The position numbers and the translations under genes are program-made. DNA of 64,000 bases from Streptantibioticus_C sp963761325 (GTDB lineage Bacteria > Actinomycetota > Actinomycetes > Streptomycetales > Streptomycetaceae), in the NCBI GenBank assembly GCA_963761325.1, contig CAVXGZ010000002.1, positions 496,001 to 560,000 of the forward strand, read 5' to 3'. Under the pieces are notes generated by a model, which was not told where the DNA came from, made no database searches, and was given only the letters and a program-made list of their open reading frames with translations. Shown in pieces: positions 30,769 to 39,684 of this stretch. Position 1 is the first letter of the stretch; every line of letters begins with the position of its first letter.

Positions 30769-33368
30769 ATGACCGGGCGGTACGTGTTGGACCTTCAGGA
30801 GGTCGACGAGACGCAGGTCGCGCTCGTCGGCGGCAAGGGCGCGCACCTGGGCGGGCTGTCGCGGATCGAGGGCATCCGCGTGCCGGGTGGCTTCTGCGTG
30901 ACGACGGACGCCTTCCGGCGGATCATGGCCCGAACGCCGTCGATCGACGATCGGCTGGAGCGGCTGTCGCGCGTGGACCCGGACGACCGGGAGGCGATCC
31001 GCACGCTCAGCGCGGAGATCCGCCGCACCATCGAAGGGATCGCCATCCCGGACGACCTCGCGGCGGCGATCACCCGCGCGCTGGCCCGGCTCGGCGAGCA
31101 GGACGCCTACGCCGTCCGGTCCAGCGCGACCGCGGAGGACCTGCCGACGGCCTCCTTCGCCGGCCAGCAGGACACGTACCTGAACGTCGTGGGCCCGGCG
31201 GCGGTCCTCCGGCACGTCAGCCGGTGCTGGGCCTCGCTGTTCACCGAGCGGGCCGTGACCTACCGCCGGCGCAACGGCATCGACCACCGCACGGTCCGGA
31301 TGGCCGTGGTCGTGCAGCGGATGGTCCTGCCCGACGCGGCCGGCGTCCTGTTCACGGCCGACCCCGTCACGGGCAACCGGAAGGTCGCCACCGTGGACGC
31401 CGGCTTCGGCCTCGGCGAGGCCCTGGTGTCCGGCCTGGTGAACCCGGACGTCTTCACGGTGCGCGCGGGCGAGGTCGTCGCCAGGGCGATCGCCGCCAAA
31501 CGGCGTGCCGTTCACGCCCTGCCGGCCGGCGGCACGCGGGAGGTGGAGATCGACCCGCCGCGGCAGGAGCAGCCGGCGCTGACGGACGCGCAGGTCGTGC
31601 GGCTCGTGCGGCTCGGGCGGCGGATCGAAGCGCACTTCGGCCGCCCGCAGGACATCGAGTGGTGCCTGGCCGACGACGGCTTCCAGATCGTGCAGAGCCG
31701 GCCGATCACCACGCTGTTCCCCGTCCCCGAGAGCGGCGACCAGGAGAACCACGTCTACCTCTCGGTCGGGCATCAGCAGATGATGACCGACCCCATGAAG
31801 CCGCTGGGCATCTCCGTGTGGCGGTTGACGGCCATGGTGCCGATGCACGAGGCCGGCGGGCGGCTGTTCGTCGACGCCACGAACCGCCTGGCCTCGCCCG
31901 CGAGCCGGGCCGGCTTCCTGGAGATGGTGGGAAGAGGCGATCCGCTGGTCAGGAAGCGCGCTGGAGACCGTCCTCGAGCGCGACGGCTTCGTCCCGTCGC
32001 TCCCCGACGCGGGCTCCCGGCGGGCGGCCGGGCCGCGGCGCGCCCGCCGCGATCGAGACCGATCCGGCCGTCGTCACCGGGCTGATCGAGCGCAGCGAGG
32101 CGTCCATCGCCGCCCTGGAACGCGACGTCCGGACGAAGACCGGACCGGAGCTGTTCGACTTCCTGCTGGAGGCCTTCGAGGAGCACAAGCGCGTCCTCGG
32201 TGAGCCGCCGAACATGCTGGCGATCATGGCGGGGATGGACGCCACGTGGTGGCTCAACGACAAGCTGGGGGAGTGGCTGGGCGAGAAGAACGCGGCCGAC
32301 ACGCTCACGCTGTCCGCCCCCGGCAACGTCACGTCGGAGATGGGCCTGGCGCTGCTCGATGTCGCGGACGTGATCCGTCCGCATCCGGAGGTGGTGGCGT
32401 TCCTGCGGGGCGTCGAGGACGAGGACTTCCTGGACGGGCTGGCGAAGCTCCCGGGCGGGAGCGAGGCGCGCGAGGCCATCGAGGCCTATCTCGACCGGTA
32501 CGGCATGCGCTGCGTCGGCGAGATCGACATCACGAGGCCGCGGTGGCGCGAGCGGCCCAGCACGCTCGTGCCCGTGATCCTCGACAACGTCAGGATCTTC
32601 GAACCGGGCGCCGCCGAACGGCGCTTCGAGCAAGGGCGGCAGGAGGCGCTGAAGAAGGAGCAGGACGTGCTGTCGCGCCTGCGGGCCCTGCCGGACGGGG
32701 AGCGCAAGGCCGACGAGACCAAGCGCATGATCGACCGGGTCCGCACCTTCATCGGGTACCGGGAGTACCCCAAGTACGGCATCATCAGCCGCTACTTCGT
32801 CTACAAGCAGGCCCTGCTGGGCGAGGCCGAGCGCCTGGTGCAGGCCGGCGTGCTCGCCGAGAAGGAGGACGTCTTCTACCTCACGTTCCAGGAGTTCCAC
32901 GACGTCGTGCGCTCGCACCGGGTGGACGACCGGCTCATCCGGCAGCGCGAGGACGCGTTCCGCTCGTACCACGCGCTCACACCGCCCCGGGTGCTCACGT
33001 CCGACGGCGAGGCCGTCTCCGGGGCGTACCGGCGCGACGACGCGCCGGCCGGCGCCCTGGTCGGTCTGGGGGTCTCCGCCGGGACCATCGAGGGGAGGGC
33101 CCGCGTCATCCTCGACATGGCGGAGGCCGACCTCGAAGCGGGCGACATCCTGGTCACCACCTTCACCGACCCCAGCTGGTCACCGCTGTTCGTCGGAATC
33201 GCGGGCCTGGTGACGGAGGTCGGCGGCCTGATGACCCACGGCGCGGTGATCGCCCGCGAGTACGGCCTGCCCGCCGTCGTGGGCGTGGACCAGGCCACCC
33301 GCCTGATCCAGAACGGCCAGCGGATCCGCGTACACGGAAGCGAGGGCTACGTCGAGATCCTGCCCTGA
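30769..33368 (+). CDS. rph: Rifampin phosphotransferase (frameshifted in assembly)
   Basis: Cytosolic resistance enzyme that inactivates rifamycins by phosphorylation, using ATP and giving AMP and phosphate. It has the three-part layout of Rph. The N-terminal ATP-binding domain is like PEP synthase (AVRSSATAEDLPTASFAGQQ near residue 120, TADPVTGNRK near residue 195). A middle rifampin-binding domain follows. The C-terminal swivelling domain carries the catalytic His in GGLMTHGAVIAREYG near residue 820. GGAGGTG stands 7 bases before the ATG. Single inserted bases near 31953 and 32035 break the frame; removing two gives 865 codons, the normal length of the family. The RAE upstream supports the assignment. 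Confidence 0.93.
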
Positions 33369-33440
33369 CCGGCGGCGGTTTCCGGGGAGTCCATCGCCGA
33401 GGTGACCGACCTGCTCGCGCCGGGGACGCCGCGATGCTGT

Positions 33441-33908
33441 CTAGACTTCGGCCGGGGTGACGATCTCCTCGACGCGGGCCGCCGGCAGGCGCAGCGCGAT
33501 GCCGGCGTCTTCGACGCTCCAACCCTGCGAAACCAGGACGCGGGCGGCGTTGCGGGCCGTGTCACGTTCGGCCTGCTCCGCGACGGCTCGCTCCTGCCGG
33601 GCTCGTGCGAGGGCGTGGACCGCACCGGTCGCCTCCCGGTCCGCGGGCTCGACGGAGACGATCACGGTGCCGGGACCGGCCTTCAACTCTCTCGGCACCC
33701 GGGTCACCAGGTCTTCCTCCAACTCCTGCCAGGTACGCGCTTCGGCACGCACTGACACGTTGTCCGGGAGGCCGTGGACCTCCGCCACCCAGGTCTCGCC
33801 GGTACGGACGGCGGTAGCGAGATACGTGATGGCCTCGACGTCGAGATCATCGAGGTCCGCACAGATATCCGGCTGTTGGAAGATCGCGTCGAAGAATTCG
33901 AAAGACAT
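33441..33908 (-). CDS. HicB-like hypothetical protein
   Basis: Protein of 155 residues. The middle (GETWVAEVHGLPDNVSVRAEARTWQELEEDL cut into its main strands) resembles the partial RNase H fold of HicB-type antitoxins. The C-terminal third is helical and ends in what may be a small helix-turn-helix (QGWSVEDAGIALRLPAARVEEI). No HicA toxin gene is visible next to it, so a toxin-antitoxin role is only a guess. The stop lies 72 bases from the convergent rph stop. Confidence 0.7.
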   Translation of the reverse strand: MSFEFFDAIFQQPDICADLDDLDVEAITYLATAVRTGETWVAEVHGLPDNVSVRAEARTWQELEEDLVTRVPRELKAGPGTVIVSVEPADREATGAVHALARARQERAVAEQAERDTARNAARVLVSQGWSVEDAGIALRLPAARVEEIVTPAEV

Positions 33909-34035
33909 GGCACATCCCGTTCGCTGCGTCGGCGGACTTGCGCGTCGAGGCTACAGCGAAGGCATCCGCCTTACGCTCGCTTCGGCCACGGCCTTCTCGA
34001 TCACGTGAAGCGAGCCGACGGGGGAGAATGCCTGG

Positions 34036-34170
34036 TCACATCCTGGTGGTGCCCTGGTTCGAGCCGGCACACTTCCTGTTGTGTCCCTTGGCCGTGTGCA
34101 CTGGCGCCTTGGCGCCGGGCCGGACGCCCTGTTGGGGTTCTCCGCACACACGACAGTAACTGACAGCCAT
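34036..34170 (-). CDS. Small Cys-containing hypothetical protein, 44 residues
   Basis: A short reading frame beginning MAVSYCRVCGEP and ending with KGHNRKCAGSNQG. The CxxC and the later His/Cys could form a small zinc-binding knuckle. A purine-rich stretch (GGGAAGGGATCAGGATC, partly SD-like) precedes the ATG. It is highly basic. I include it because the cysteine and histidine spacing looks designed, but a gene of this length cannot be confirmed by eye. Confidence 0.4.
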   Translation of the reverse strand: MAVSYCRVCGEPQQGVRPGAKAPVHTAKGHNRKCAGSNQGTTRM

Positions 34171-34240
34171 GATCCTGATCCCTTCCCCACGGCGGGCATA
34201 GGGCTGCTTTGCAGGTCGTGCGGGTTGCGCTGAGCAAATA

Positions 34241-34262
34241 CGCCGTTCGGGCGCGAACGGCG
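34241..34262. promoter_or_regulatory. Perfect inverted repeat in a 560-base gene-free stretch
   Basis: CGCCGTTCG (34241-34249) and CGAACGGCG (34254-34262) form a 9-bp stem with a 4-base loop. The gene-free stretch 34171-34731 is lower in GC near this site and shows no convincing coding frame. The repeat could be an operator or promoter element for the small gene at 34036, or a terminator. Confidence 0.4.
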
Positions 34263-34731
34263 AACTCACGTTCGTTCTGGGGAACATAAATTCGCTCACG
34301 ATGAACATGCGCGAATCATTGATCGACTATGACAGTGCCGCGTCGAACGGCCGAAAACTTACGAAACTCGCGACAGTGCAAGGTTCAAGGGGGCGATGGG
34401 GGGCGTGGGGCGACGGAATCCCGCCGTCCCGTTCGGTGGTGCCCGGTGTCCGGGTGGTGGGCAGGCCGGCATCGCGGCGGCCGCGGGGCACGATGCCCCG
34501 CCAAGAAAGGCGAGTTCGGCGGTGACGGCGGTGCGGGACTCCGGACGTCAGCGGGCACCCGCGCTCTCGGGGCAGCCCCGAGGCCGCAGGCGCCCGGTCC
34601 GGGAACGCGGCGCGGCGCACCGGCGCGTCCGCATCCACCCGCTGACCATCGGGCCCGTCAGCTGAGACGCGGCCCCGGAGGGCGCCCGGAACGGTCCACG
34701 GCGAGCGATCCTCCCGGGGACGGGCGGCCCC

Positions 34732-35229
34732 TCACAGCTTGCCGACGACCCCCCGCCAGGTCCATCCGCCGGCCAGGACGGTCTCCTGGAGGGGGTGCTT
34801 CATGTCGGAGGTGTTGGCGCTGTACGTCTCGGTGACGCCGTCCTTGCCGCCGAACGTCCACTGTTTCGAGGCCACGTGGACCTGGCCGCGCTCAGCACTC
34901 TTCCGAACGGTCAGACTCGGCGCATTGCCGATCCACGAGACGTCGTACTCCTGGTCCAGGGAGCGCACTTCGTTCCTCTCCGGAACCAGGCGCATGCGGA
35001 TCTGGACCAAGGAACCACTGTGAATGTCGGCGAAGGAGCTGTACCAGATTGGATCCTGGATGCGCCACTCCGCCACCAGGTCCGCGCCTTCGGGGCGGCC
35101 GTCCCGCACGATCCAGGGGATGTCGGGGCGGTTGAGGCCGAGCAGGGCGTTGTACACCTCGGCGGCGGTGCGCGGCGCGACACCTTCGGCGGGGTGCTTG
35201 GTTCCGGTCAGCTTGTCGAAGAGTCCCAT
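34732..35229 (-). CDS. Conserved hypothetical protein of streptomycetes, 165 residues
   Basis: Begins MGLFDKLTGTKHPAEGV and continues as a soluble alpha/beta protein without signal peptide. I recall similar proteins of unknown function from many Streptomyces genomes, with the same start (GLFDKLTGTK), a DLVAEWRI strand and a GWTWRGVV C terminus. No catalytic motif is visible. It is often found alone, and here it lies downstream of the DUF397 duplications. Function unknown. Confidence 0.78.
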   Translation of the reverse strand: MGLFDKLTGTKHPAEGVAPRTAAEVYNALLGLNRPDIPWIVRDGRPEGADLVAEWRIQDPIWYSSFADIHSGSLVQIRMRLVPERNEVRSLDQEYDVSWIGNAPSLTVRKSAERGQVHVASKQWTFGGKDGVTETYSANTSDMKHPLQETVLAGGWTWRGVVGKL

Positions 35230-35291
35230 GGGATCAACCTTTGCGGAGTCGGATCGGTACGGGGAAGCCTCCCGCGCGAGCGGGACGCCTG

Positions 35292-35480
35292 CTACGAAGC
35301 CGTGCCGGTGTCCGGGCGCACGGTGCGCACGAAACTCTGGAAGTCCTCGAGAACATCGGGCAGTTGGGACGCGGTGGCGGTCAGGAGCAGGCGGATCACC
35401 GCCCGCTTGCGCGCATCGTCGACGTCCAGCAGGCCGAGGTAGACCTGGGCCTGACCGAGGTCGCGGCGCCGCGCGTGCGT
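35292..35480 (-). pseudogene. C-terminal remnant of a helical protein
   Basis: On the - strand an open frame of about 60 codons ends at TAG 35292 (GQAQVYLGLLDVDDARKR near its start, then ASQLPDVLEDF and a TAS end). It has normal Streptomyces codon use and looks like the C terminus of a real protein. It has no start, and its 5' side runs into the duplicated DUF397 block at about 35467. It is probably a gene cut by that duplication. Confidence 0.4.
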
Positions 35481-35525
35481 GTGGAGCGGGTGGTCCGGCC
35501 GCCGTGGCGTGGCGCTGTGCGGAGA

Positions 35526-35747
35526 TCAGACGGTCCCGAACTCCCCGTCGGTCACCGCGCTGATGAACTCCTGCCAGGCGGTGGTGGGGAAGGTCAGGGC
35601 GGGGCCGTGCGGGTTCTTGGAGTCCCGTACGGGGACGGTGCCGGTGGCGAGGGTGCTGCGGCTGAACTCGACGCAGGCGCCCCCGTCGCCGTTGCTGTGG
35701 CTGGACTTGATCCACTGTGCGCGGGAGAGGTCCGGGGTGGTGGTCAT
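35526..35747 (-). CDS. DUF397 protein (copy a)
   Basis: Small protein of 73 residues with the DUF397 core: WIKSSHSN, then CVEF, TVPVRDSKNP and a FGTV end. DUF397 genes in streptomycetes nearly always follow an XRE/DUF5753 regulator gene and are thought to act with it; BldB belongs to the wider family. Here no intact regulator gene precedes it, only a short relic of one, so this copy is probably an orphan produced by duplication. Confidence 0.9.
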   Translation of the reverse strand: MTTTPDLSRAQWIKSSHSNGDGGACVEFSRSTLATGTVPVRDSKNPHGPALTFPTTAWQEFISAVTDGEFGTV

Positions 35748-35812
35748 GGGGATCTGCCTCCATTGCGGTTGGCGACAAGGGGTAGGCCCTGAGTAATCGT
35801 AGGTCCGATGTC
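35748..35812 (-). pseudogene. Relic of an XRE/DUF5753 gene 3' end before DUF397 copy a
   Basis: Read on the - strand, this stretch matches the last codons of the regulator gene at 36461-37316 (RRAYDLLRAYALSPT), including GCCTACGAT and TTGTCGCCAACC. An internal deletion of about 26 bases then leads into GCAATGGAGGCA and the DUF397 start. It shows that an XRE-DUF397 pair was duplicated and its XRE part lost. Confidence 0.65.
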
Positions 35813-35911
35813 GGGGAATGCGGCCGCGGGCGGTGTTCGCGGTTGACCCCGGCGCCGCGCGTGCGTGTGGAGCGGGTGGTCCGGCCGCCGTGGCGTGGCG
35901 CTGTGCGGATG

Positions 35912-36133
35912 TCAGACGGTCCCGAACTCCCCGTCGGTGACCGCGTCGATGAACTCCTGCCAGGCGGTGGTGGGGAAGGTCAGGGCGGGGCCGTGCGGGT
36001 TCTTGGAGTCCCGTACGGGGACGGTGCCGGTGGCGAGGGTGCTGCGGGTGAATTCGATGCAGTTGCCCCCGTTGCCGTTGCTGTGGCTGGACTTGATCCA
36101 CTGTGCGCGGGAGAGGTCCGGGGTGGTGGTCAT
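35912..36133 (-). CDS. DUF397 protein (copy b)
   Basis: 73 residues, differing from copy a at only a few positions (NGNGGNCIEFT against NGDGGACVEFS, and EFIDAV against EFISAV). Same predicted role as a small partner of XRE/DUF5753 regulators. It is preceded by a still shorter relic of the regulator 3' end and by a strong terminator, so its own promoter is unclear. Confidence 0.9.
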   Translation of the reverse strand: MTTTPDLSRAQWIKSSHSNGNGGNCIEFTRSTLATGTVPVRDSKNPHGPALTFPTTAWQEFIDAVTDGEFGTV

Positions 36134-36165
36134 GGAAGTGCCTCCGTTGCTTCGCGGGTGAGGGC
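36134..36165 (-). pseudogene. Short relic of XRE gene 3' end before DUF397 copy b
   Basis: On the - strand the codons read close to AALTREATEALP, matching AALIREAMEALP at the end of the intact-length regulator copy. Only about 30 bases remain. Confidence 0.55.
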
Positions 36166-36204
36166 TGCCGGCCAGGCGTGAGCCGCCGGCGGCCGTGGTG
36201 CGGA

Positions 36205-36238
36205 GAAGCCCCGTCCAGTGGTGGTCGGACGGGGCTTC
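36205..36238 (-). terminator. Strong hairpin terminator after DUF397 copy c
   Basis: GAAGCCCCGTCC (36205-36216) and GGACGGGGCTTC (36227-36238) form a perfect 12-bp stem with a 10-base loop, just after the copy c stop on the - strand. It separates the functional XRE-DUF397 unit from the duplicated copies. Confidence 0.85.
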
Positions 36239-36255
36239 GTGTGGCGCTGTGCGAA

Positions 36256-36477
36256 TCAGACGGTCCCGAACTCCCCATCGGTCACCGCGCTGATGAACTC
36301 CCGCCAGGCGGTAACGGGGAACGTCAGGGCGGGGCCGCTCGGGTCCTTGGAGTCCCGTACGGGGACGATGCCGGTGGCAACGATGCTGCGGGTGAACTCG
36401 ACGCAGTCGCCCCCGCCGCCGTTGCTGTAACTCGACTTGATCCACTCCACGCGGGAGAGATCAGGGGTGGTGCTCAT
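36256..36477 (-). CDS. DUF397 protein (copy c)
   Basis: 73 residues, about four fifths identical to copies a and b (RVEWIKSSYSN, CVEFTRSIVATG, FGTV end). It starts inside the 3' end of the XRE/DUF5753 gene (overlap about 17 bases), the usual arrangement for a regulator and its DUF397 partner, so the two are co-translated. It is probably the original copy from which a and b derive. Confidence 0.9.
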   Translation of the reverse strand: MSTTPDLSRVEWIKSSYSNGGGGDCVEFTRSIVATGIVPVRDSKDPSGPALTFPVTAWREFISAVTDGEFGTV

Positions 36478-37316
36478 GGGGAAGTGCCTCCATTGCTTCT
36501 CGGATGAGAGCTGCCGACTTGGTTGGCGACAAGGCGTAAGCCCTGAGCAGATCGTAGGCCCGGCGTCGGCTCATGACACTCTCCTGGTCCTCAAGCAATG
36601 TGCCCGTAGTCGATGCTTTCTTCGTAGGCAACGGCCGTTCCGTCATCCAGGGTGAGGATCGCCAACGACCCGCCCATGAGCGCGTGCCCGCCGTGCGCGA
36701 AGGGCAGGACTTGCAGGGTGGTACGTAGGGGTGTCCACCAGGTCCGCCAGCAGGCCAGTTGGGCGCGCATGACGGCCGGCCCGCCGACGGCTCGGCGCAG
36801 GACCGACTCGTCCAGGATCATGGACAGGAAGGGCGCCGGGTTCGCCGTGGCGTAAGTCCTGGCGGCTCATGCGAGCCATGACCTTGTCCTGAATCTGGGG
36901 GCCGTGGCGGTGGGATTGCTCACGCGGAACAGCGCGCGGGCGTAGTCCTCGGTCTGGACGAGGCCGGGAACGATTTGCCCCGCGTACTCGTCGATCGTGC
37001 GGGCCCGGCGCTCAAGTTCCATCCGGCGGCGGTACTTGTCCGGGTGCACCTCCTTGCAGGCAAGGATGTACAGCGTTCCGAAGATGCCGCCCGTGGCGAA
37101 CGCGGCGTCAAGCTTGTCCGGCAGGTCCGGCGGGATCATCTGCTCCGCCGTCTCCACCCGGGAAAGCGCGCTCTTGCTGTACCGCACGATGACGCCGAGG
37201 CGTTCGAGGCTCATGTTCGCGCCGTCGCGCATTCGGCGAAGCTCCGATCCGAACAAGTGTCGGGCGCTTCGATCAGGCGTCAGTTCGCGTGGTCGTGCTG
37301 GCATATGACAGCTCAT
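36461..37316 (-). pseudogene. XRE-family regulator with DUF5753 domain, frame broken three times
   Basis: The N-terminal XRE helix-turn-helix is clear (ELRRMRDGANMSLERLGVIV, then YSKSALSRVE). The DUF5753 part continues as GLVQTEDYARALF, then in other frames as MARMSRQ, as SVLRRAVGGPAVMRAQL and as YDLLRAYALSPTKSAALI. The shifts are near 36887 (one C missing from a C run), near 36835 and near 36605 (one extra base each). The net +1 leaves 284 codons, the normal family length. It may be an intact gene with sequencing errors or a real pseudogene; three breaks in 300 bases make real decay more plausible here than elsewhere. The start could be 37316 or 37304. Confidence 0.75.
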
Positions 37317-37987
37317 CTCCCGTGCTCGACGCTGGGACATCAATACCTGTTGAGAATACCCGCGGGCGGTGACTCTTGAGATAGACATGAACGCATCGAT
37401 CGGTCCCGCGTCAAGGAGTCGTGCAGTGCCAACCCGCCCAGTCCTCGCGTCACTTGTCCGGGCTTTCCGGCAGGCTCCGGTTGCGGATCGCCTTTCGTCA
37501 CCACGGCAGGCGGTGTGCGTGGACGCCGCTGGTGCCGCGACCGGTCGGCGTTCCGGATTCCGCCCGGCGTGCTCCTTGTGTTCCCACTGGTGAAACGCTC
37601 CTGTCCGGTCCGTCGGACGGCATTCGAATTCGCACCCTTCCGTGTGAACGCGGATGCCCGGCCGACCGGACGGAGTGCAGGACCCCGTTCGTCCGATGGG
37701 CACCCGAACTCCGGTCGTGCGCAAGGGAAACAGGCGGACGGGCTTCCATTCCTCGGGATTCAGGCGGGGTTCGGCCCACCCGGGGATAGGCGGCTATGTG
37801 TTGGCGCTCTGGCCGCCGAGCGGCGAACTCCCTTTGCCGCCGGGCCGGTTCCCCGGTGCCGATTCTCGAAGGCACCGGGGGACCGGATCCGAATCCGAGT
37901 TGTGCGCCGGTTCGACGAACCAGGCCGGCTCGTCAAAGCGCTGGGTCGCCACATACCCGGCGCGATGGATGCGAGAGGTTGTGAAGC
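37317..37987. other. Gene-free stretch of about 670 bases
   Basis: No convincing coding frame is present on either strand. The open frames that exist have mixed codon use, many Arg and Ser residues and no family likeness. Base composition is less GC-biased than the neighbours in places (for example GAATTCG and AAATTC-like words). It separates the divergent XRE and ATPase genes and must hold promoters for both, but I cannot mark them. Confidence 0.5.
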
Positions 37988-38467
37988 ATGATCACCAGCA
38001 GTCCGCGGCCTGCGACGACCGGGCACCCCGCCTACTCGTGGACGATGCCGTGCGTACCCGAGTCCGCGGGGAGTGCGAGACGGCTCGTGTCCTGTGCCTT
38101 AGCCGCCTGGGGGCTGGGGGACCTGGCCGAGGCGGCGGTCCTGTGCGTGTCCGAGCTGGTGGCCAACGCCGTTCAGCATTCGGGGGCCCGCGTCATCCGG
38201 GTGACGGCCTCCCGTCCTGCCGACGGCCGGGTGCGCGTCGCGGTCGAGGAGAAGGGCCATGCCGCTCCCGCTCCGAGGCACCCGAGGCCGGAAGAGGAAC
38301 ACGGGCGTGGTCTGATCCTGGTCGGCGCCCTGTCGGATCGCTGGGGCAACGACACGATGCGCTGGGGGAAACGCGTCTGGTGTGAGCTCGACGCGGGCGA
38401 CGGCCCGGAGTCCGGGTGCGACGCGTCGGGCGCGGGGCGTGGGGCCGGGGGTCGCGATGGTGTCTGA
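37988..38467 (+). CDS. ATP-binding (HATPase_c, RsbW-like) anti-sigma-type protein
   Basis: Cytosolic protein of 159 residues with a GHKL ATPase fold. The N box is ELVANAVQHS near residue 57, and the G2-like motif GRGLILVGALSDRWG near residue 105 is typical of streptomycete RsbW-like regulators. Many streptomycete genomes hold dozens of these beside XRE/DUF397 genes, which fits the gene directly downstream (11-base overlap). It likely binds a sigma factor or anti-anti-sigma factor, but the partner cannot be named. Confidence 0.85.
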   Translation: MITSSPRPATTGHPAYSWTMPCVPESAGSARRLVSCALAAWGLGDLAEAAVLCVSELVANAVQHSGARVIRVTASRPADGRVRVAVEEKGHAAPAPRHPRPEEEHGRGLILVGALSDRWGNDTMRWGKRVWCELDAGDGPESGCDASGAGRGAGGRDGV

Positions 38468-39285
38468 GTTCGACGAGGAGACGAACCAGGCGTTGGCGAT
38501 CCTGGGCGGGTTGTTGAAGCACGGGCGGGCCCTGCGGGGGTGGACGCAGGCGGAGTTGGCGGTGCGGGTGCGGGTGTCGGCGGAGTTCCTCGCCTCGGTG
38601 GAGCAGGGTCGGCGGCGGCCGCGTGAGCCGTTCTTCTCGCGGGCGGACGATGCGTTGGGCGCGGGCGGGTCGATCAAGGTCGTGGAGCCGTTCGTGCGGC
38701 AGGTGGTCAAGCGTCCGGCGATCCCGAGCGAGGTGGCGGAGGCGGAGCGGGGTGCGGTGTACCTGTCGTACTTCGACGCGTTGGCGGTGCCGGCGGTGAT
38801 GCAGACGGAGGCGTACGCGCGGGCGACGTTCGTCGGGTTCGCGCCGGTGATGGAGGACGCGCGGCTGGACGCGCTGATCGCGGACCGGCTCAAGCGCGCG
38901 GCGGTCTTCGACCGCACGCCGCTGCCGCGGATCTCGGTCATCATCGAGGAGAGCGTGCTGCGCCGGCCGATCGGCGGACGGGCGGTGTTCCGCGAGCAGT
39001 TGGCACGGATCGCGCGAGATCGCGGAGCGCCGCAACGTCGCCCTGCAGGTGCTGCCGATGGACTGCGAGGACCACGCGGGACTCACCGGATCCACCCTGC
39101 TGATGGAGACCGACCAGCAGGAGCAGGTCGCCTACGTCGAGCATGCCGGAGGCGCGGTGTGGATCGACTCGCCCCGGGAGATGAGCCTCCAGCAGCAGCG
39201 CTACGGAACGCTGCGCTCCCAGGCGATGAGCACCCGCGACTCGCTCGACCTGATCGAGAAGCTGGCCGTCGGAGGGGTCGTCTGA
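38457..39285 (+). CDS. XRE-family regulator with DUF5753 domain (one frameshift)
   Basis: DNA-binding regulator with an N-terminal helix-turn-helix (LRGWTQAELAVRVRVSAEFL) and a DUF5753 domain (PAVMQTEAYARATF, ESVLRRPIGG, then LPMDCEDHAGL in the next frame). One extra base near 39013 shifts the frame; without it the gene has 275 codons. It overlaps the end of the ATPase gene upstream. No DUF397 gene follows it. Confidence 0.82.
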
Positions 39286-39360
39286 CCCGGGGTCCGGTAC
39301 GGCTTCCGACCGAGAAGGACGTCACCCCCCCCGACCCGCCCGACCTCGCCGTGTCACGCG

Positions 39361-39684
39361 CTACGGGCCCTGTTCGATCTGGTGGATGAGGCGTTTGAGG
39401 TGGGTGATCTCGTCTTGGAGGGCTTGGCCGCCGGCCGGGGTGAGGGTGATCCAGGTGCGGGGGCGTCGGCCCTCGTAGCCCTTCTCGATGTGGACGAGTC
39501 CGTTCTCCTCCAGAAGGGTGAGGTGCCGGCTGAGGTTTCCGGCGGTGAGTTCGAGGGTGGTGCGCAGGAAGCCGAACTCGACGCGGCGGGCCTGGTGGGT
39601 GACGGTGAGGATGCCGAGGCGGACGCGCTGGTGGACGACGTCGTCCAGGCCGTTGACCGGGTGCTGGTCGGCTTGATCGGTCAT
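39361..39684 (-). CDS. Winged-helix transcriptional regulator
   Basis: 107 residues with a winged helix of the MarR/ArsR-like HTH_34 type: VHQRVRLGILTVTHQ, then LELTAGNLSRHLTLLEENGLV as the recognition part and ITLTPAGGQAL as the wing. The ATG overlaps the stop of the membrane-protein gene before it (ATGA), so the two form an operon. Regulators of this type paired with a multi-pass membrane protein usually repress their own operon. Confidence 0.85.
   Translation of the reverse strand: MTDQADQHPVNGLDDVVHQRVRLGILTVTHQARRVEFGFLRTTLELTAGNLSRHLTLLEENGLVHIEKGYEGRRPRTWITLTPAGGQALQDEITHLKRLIHQIEQGP

Larger units (their letters stand above)
35467..36133 (-). repeat. Tandem duplication carrying two DUF397 genes
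   Basis: Bases 35467-35747 are repeated with few changes at 35852-36133, including about 60 bases downstream of each DUF397 stop codon (the shared block starts GGCGCCGCGCGTGCG). The copies encode nearly identical DUF397 proteins. A third, more diverged unit lies at 36256-36477. Confidence 0.85.

Noticed and set aside
34329..34835. Open frame of about 168 codons on the + strand
   Set aside because: Arg/Gly/Pro-rich translation without motifs, overlapping a well-supported - strand gene at its end.
37421..37875. Overlapping open frames on both strands in the 37317-37987 gap
   Set aside because: No ribosome-binding site of note, mixed codon use and no family likeness; both strands are equally open, which argues against coding.
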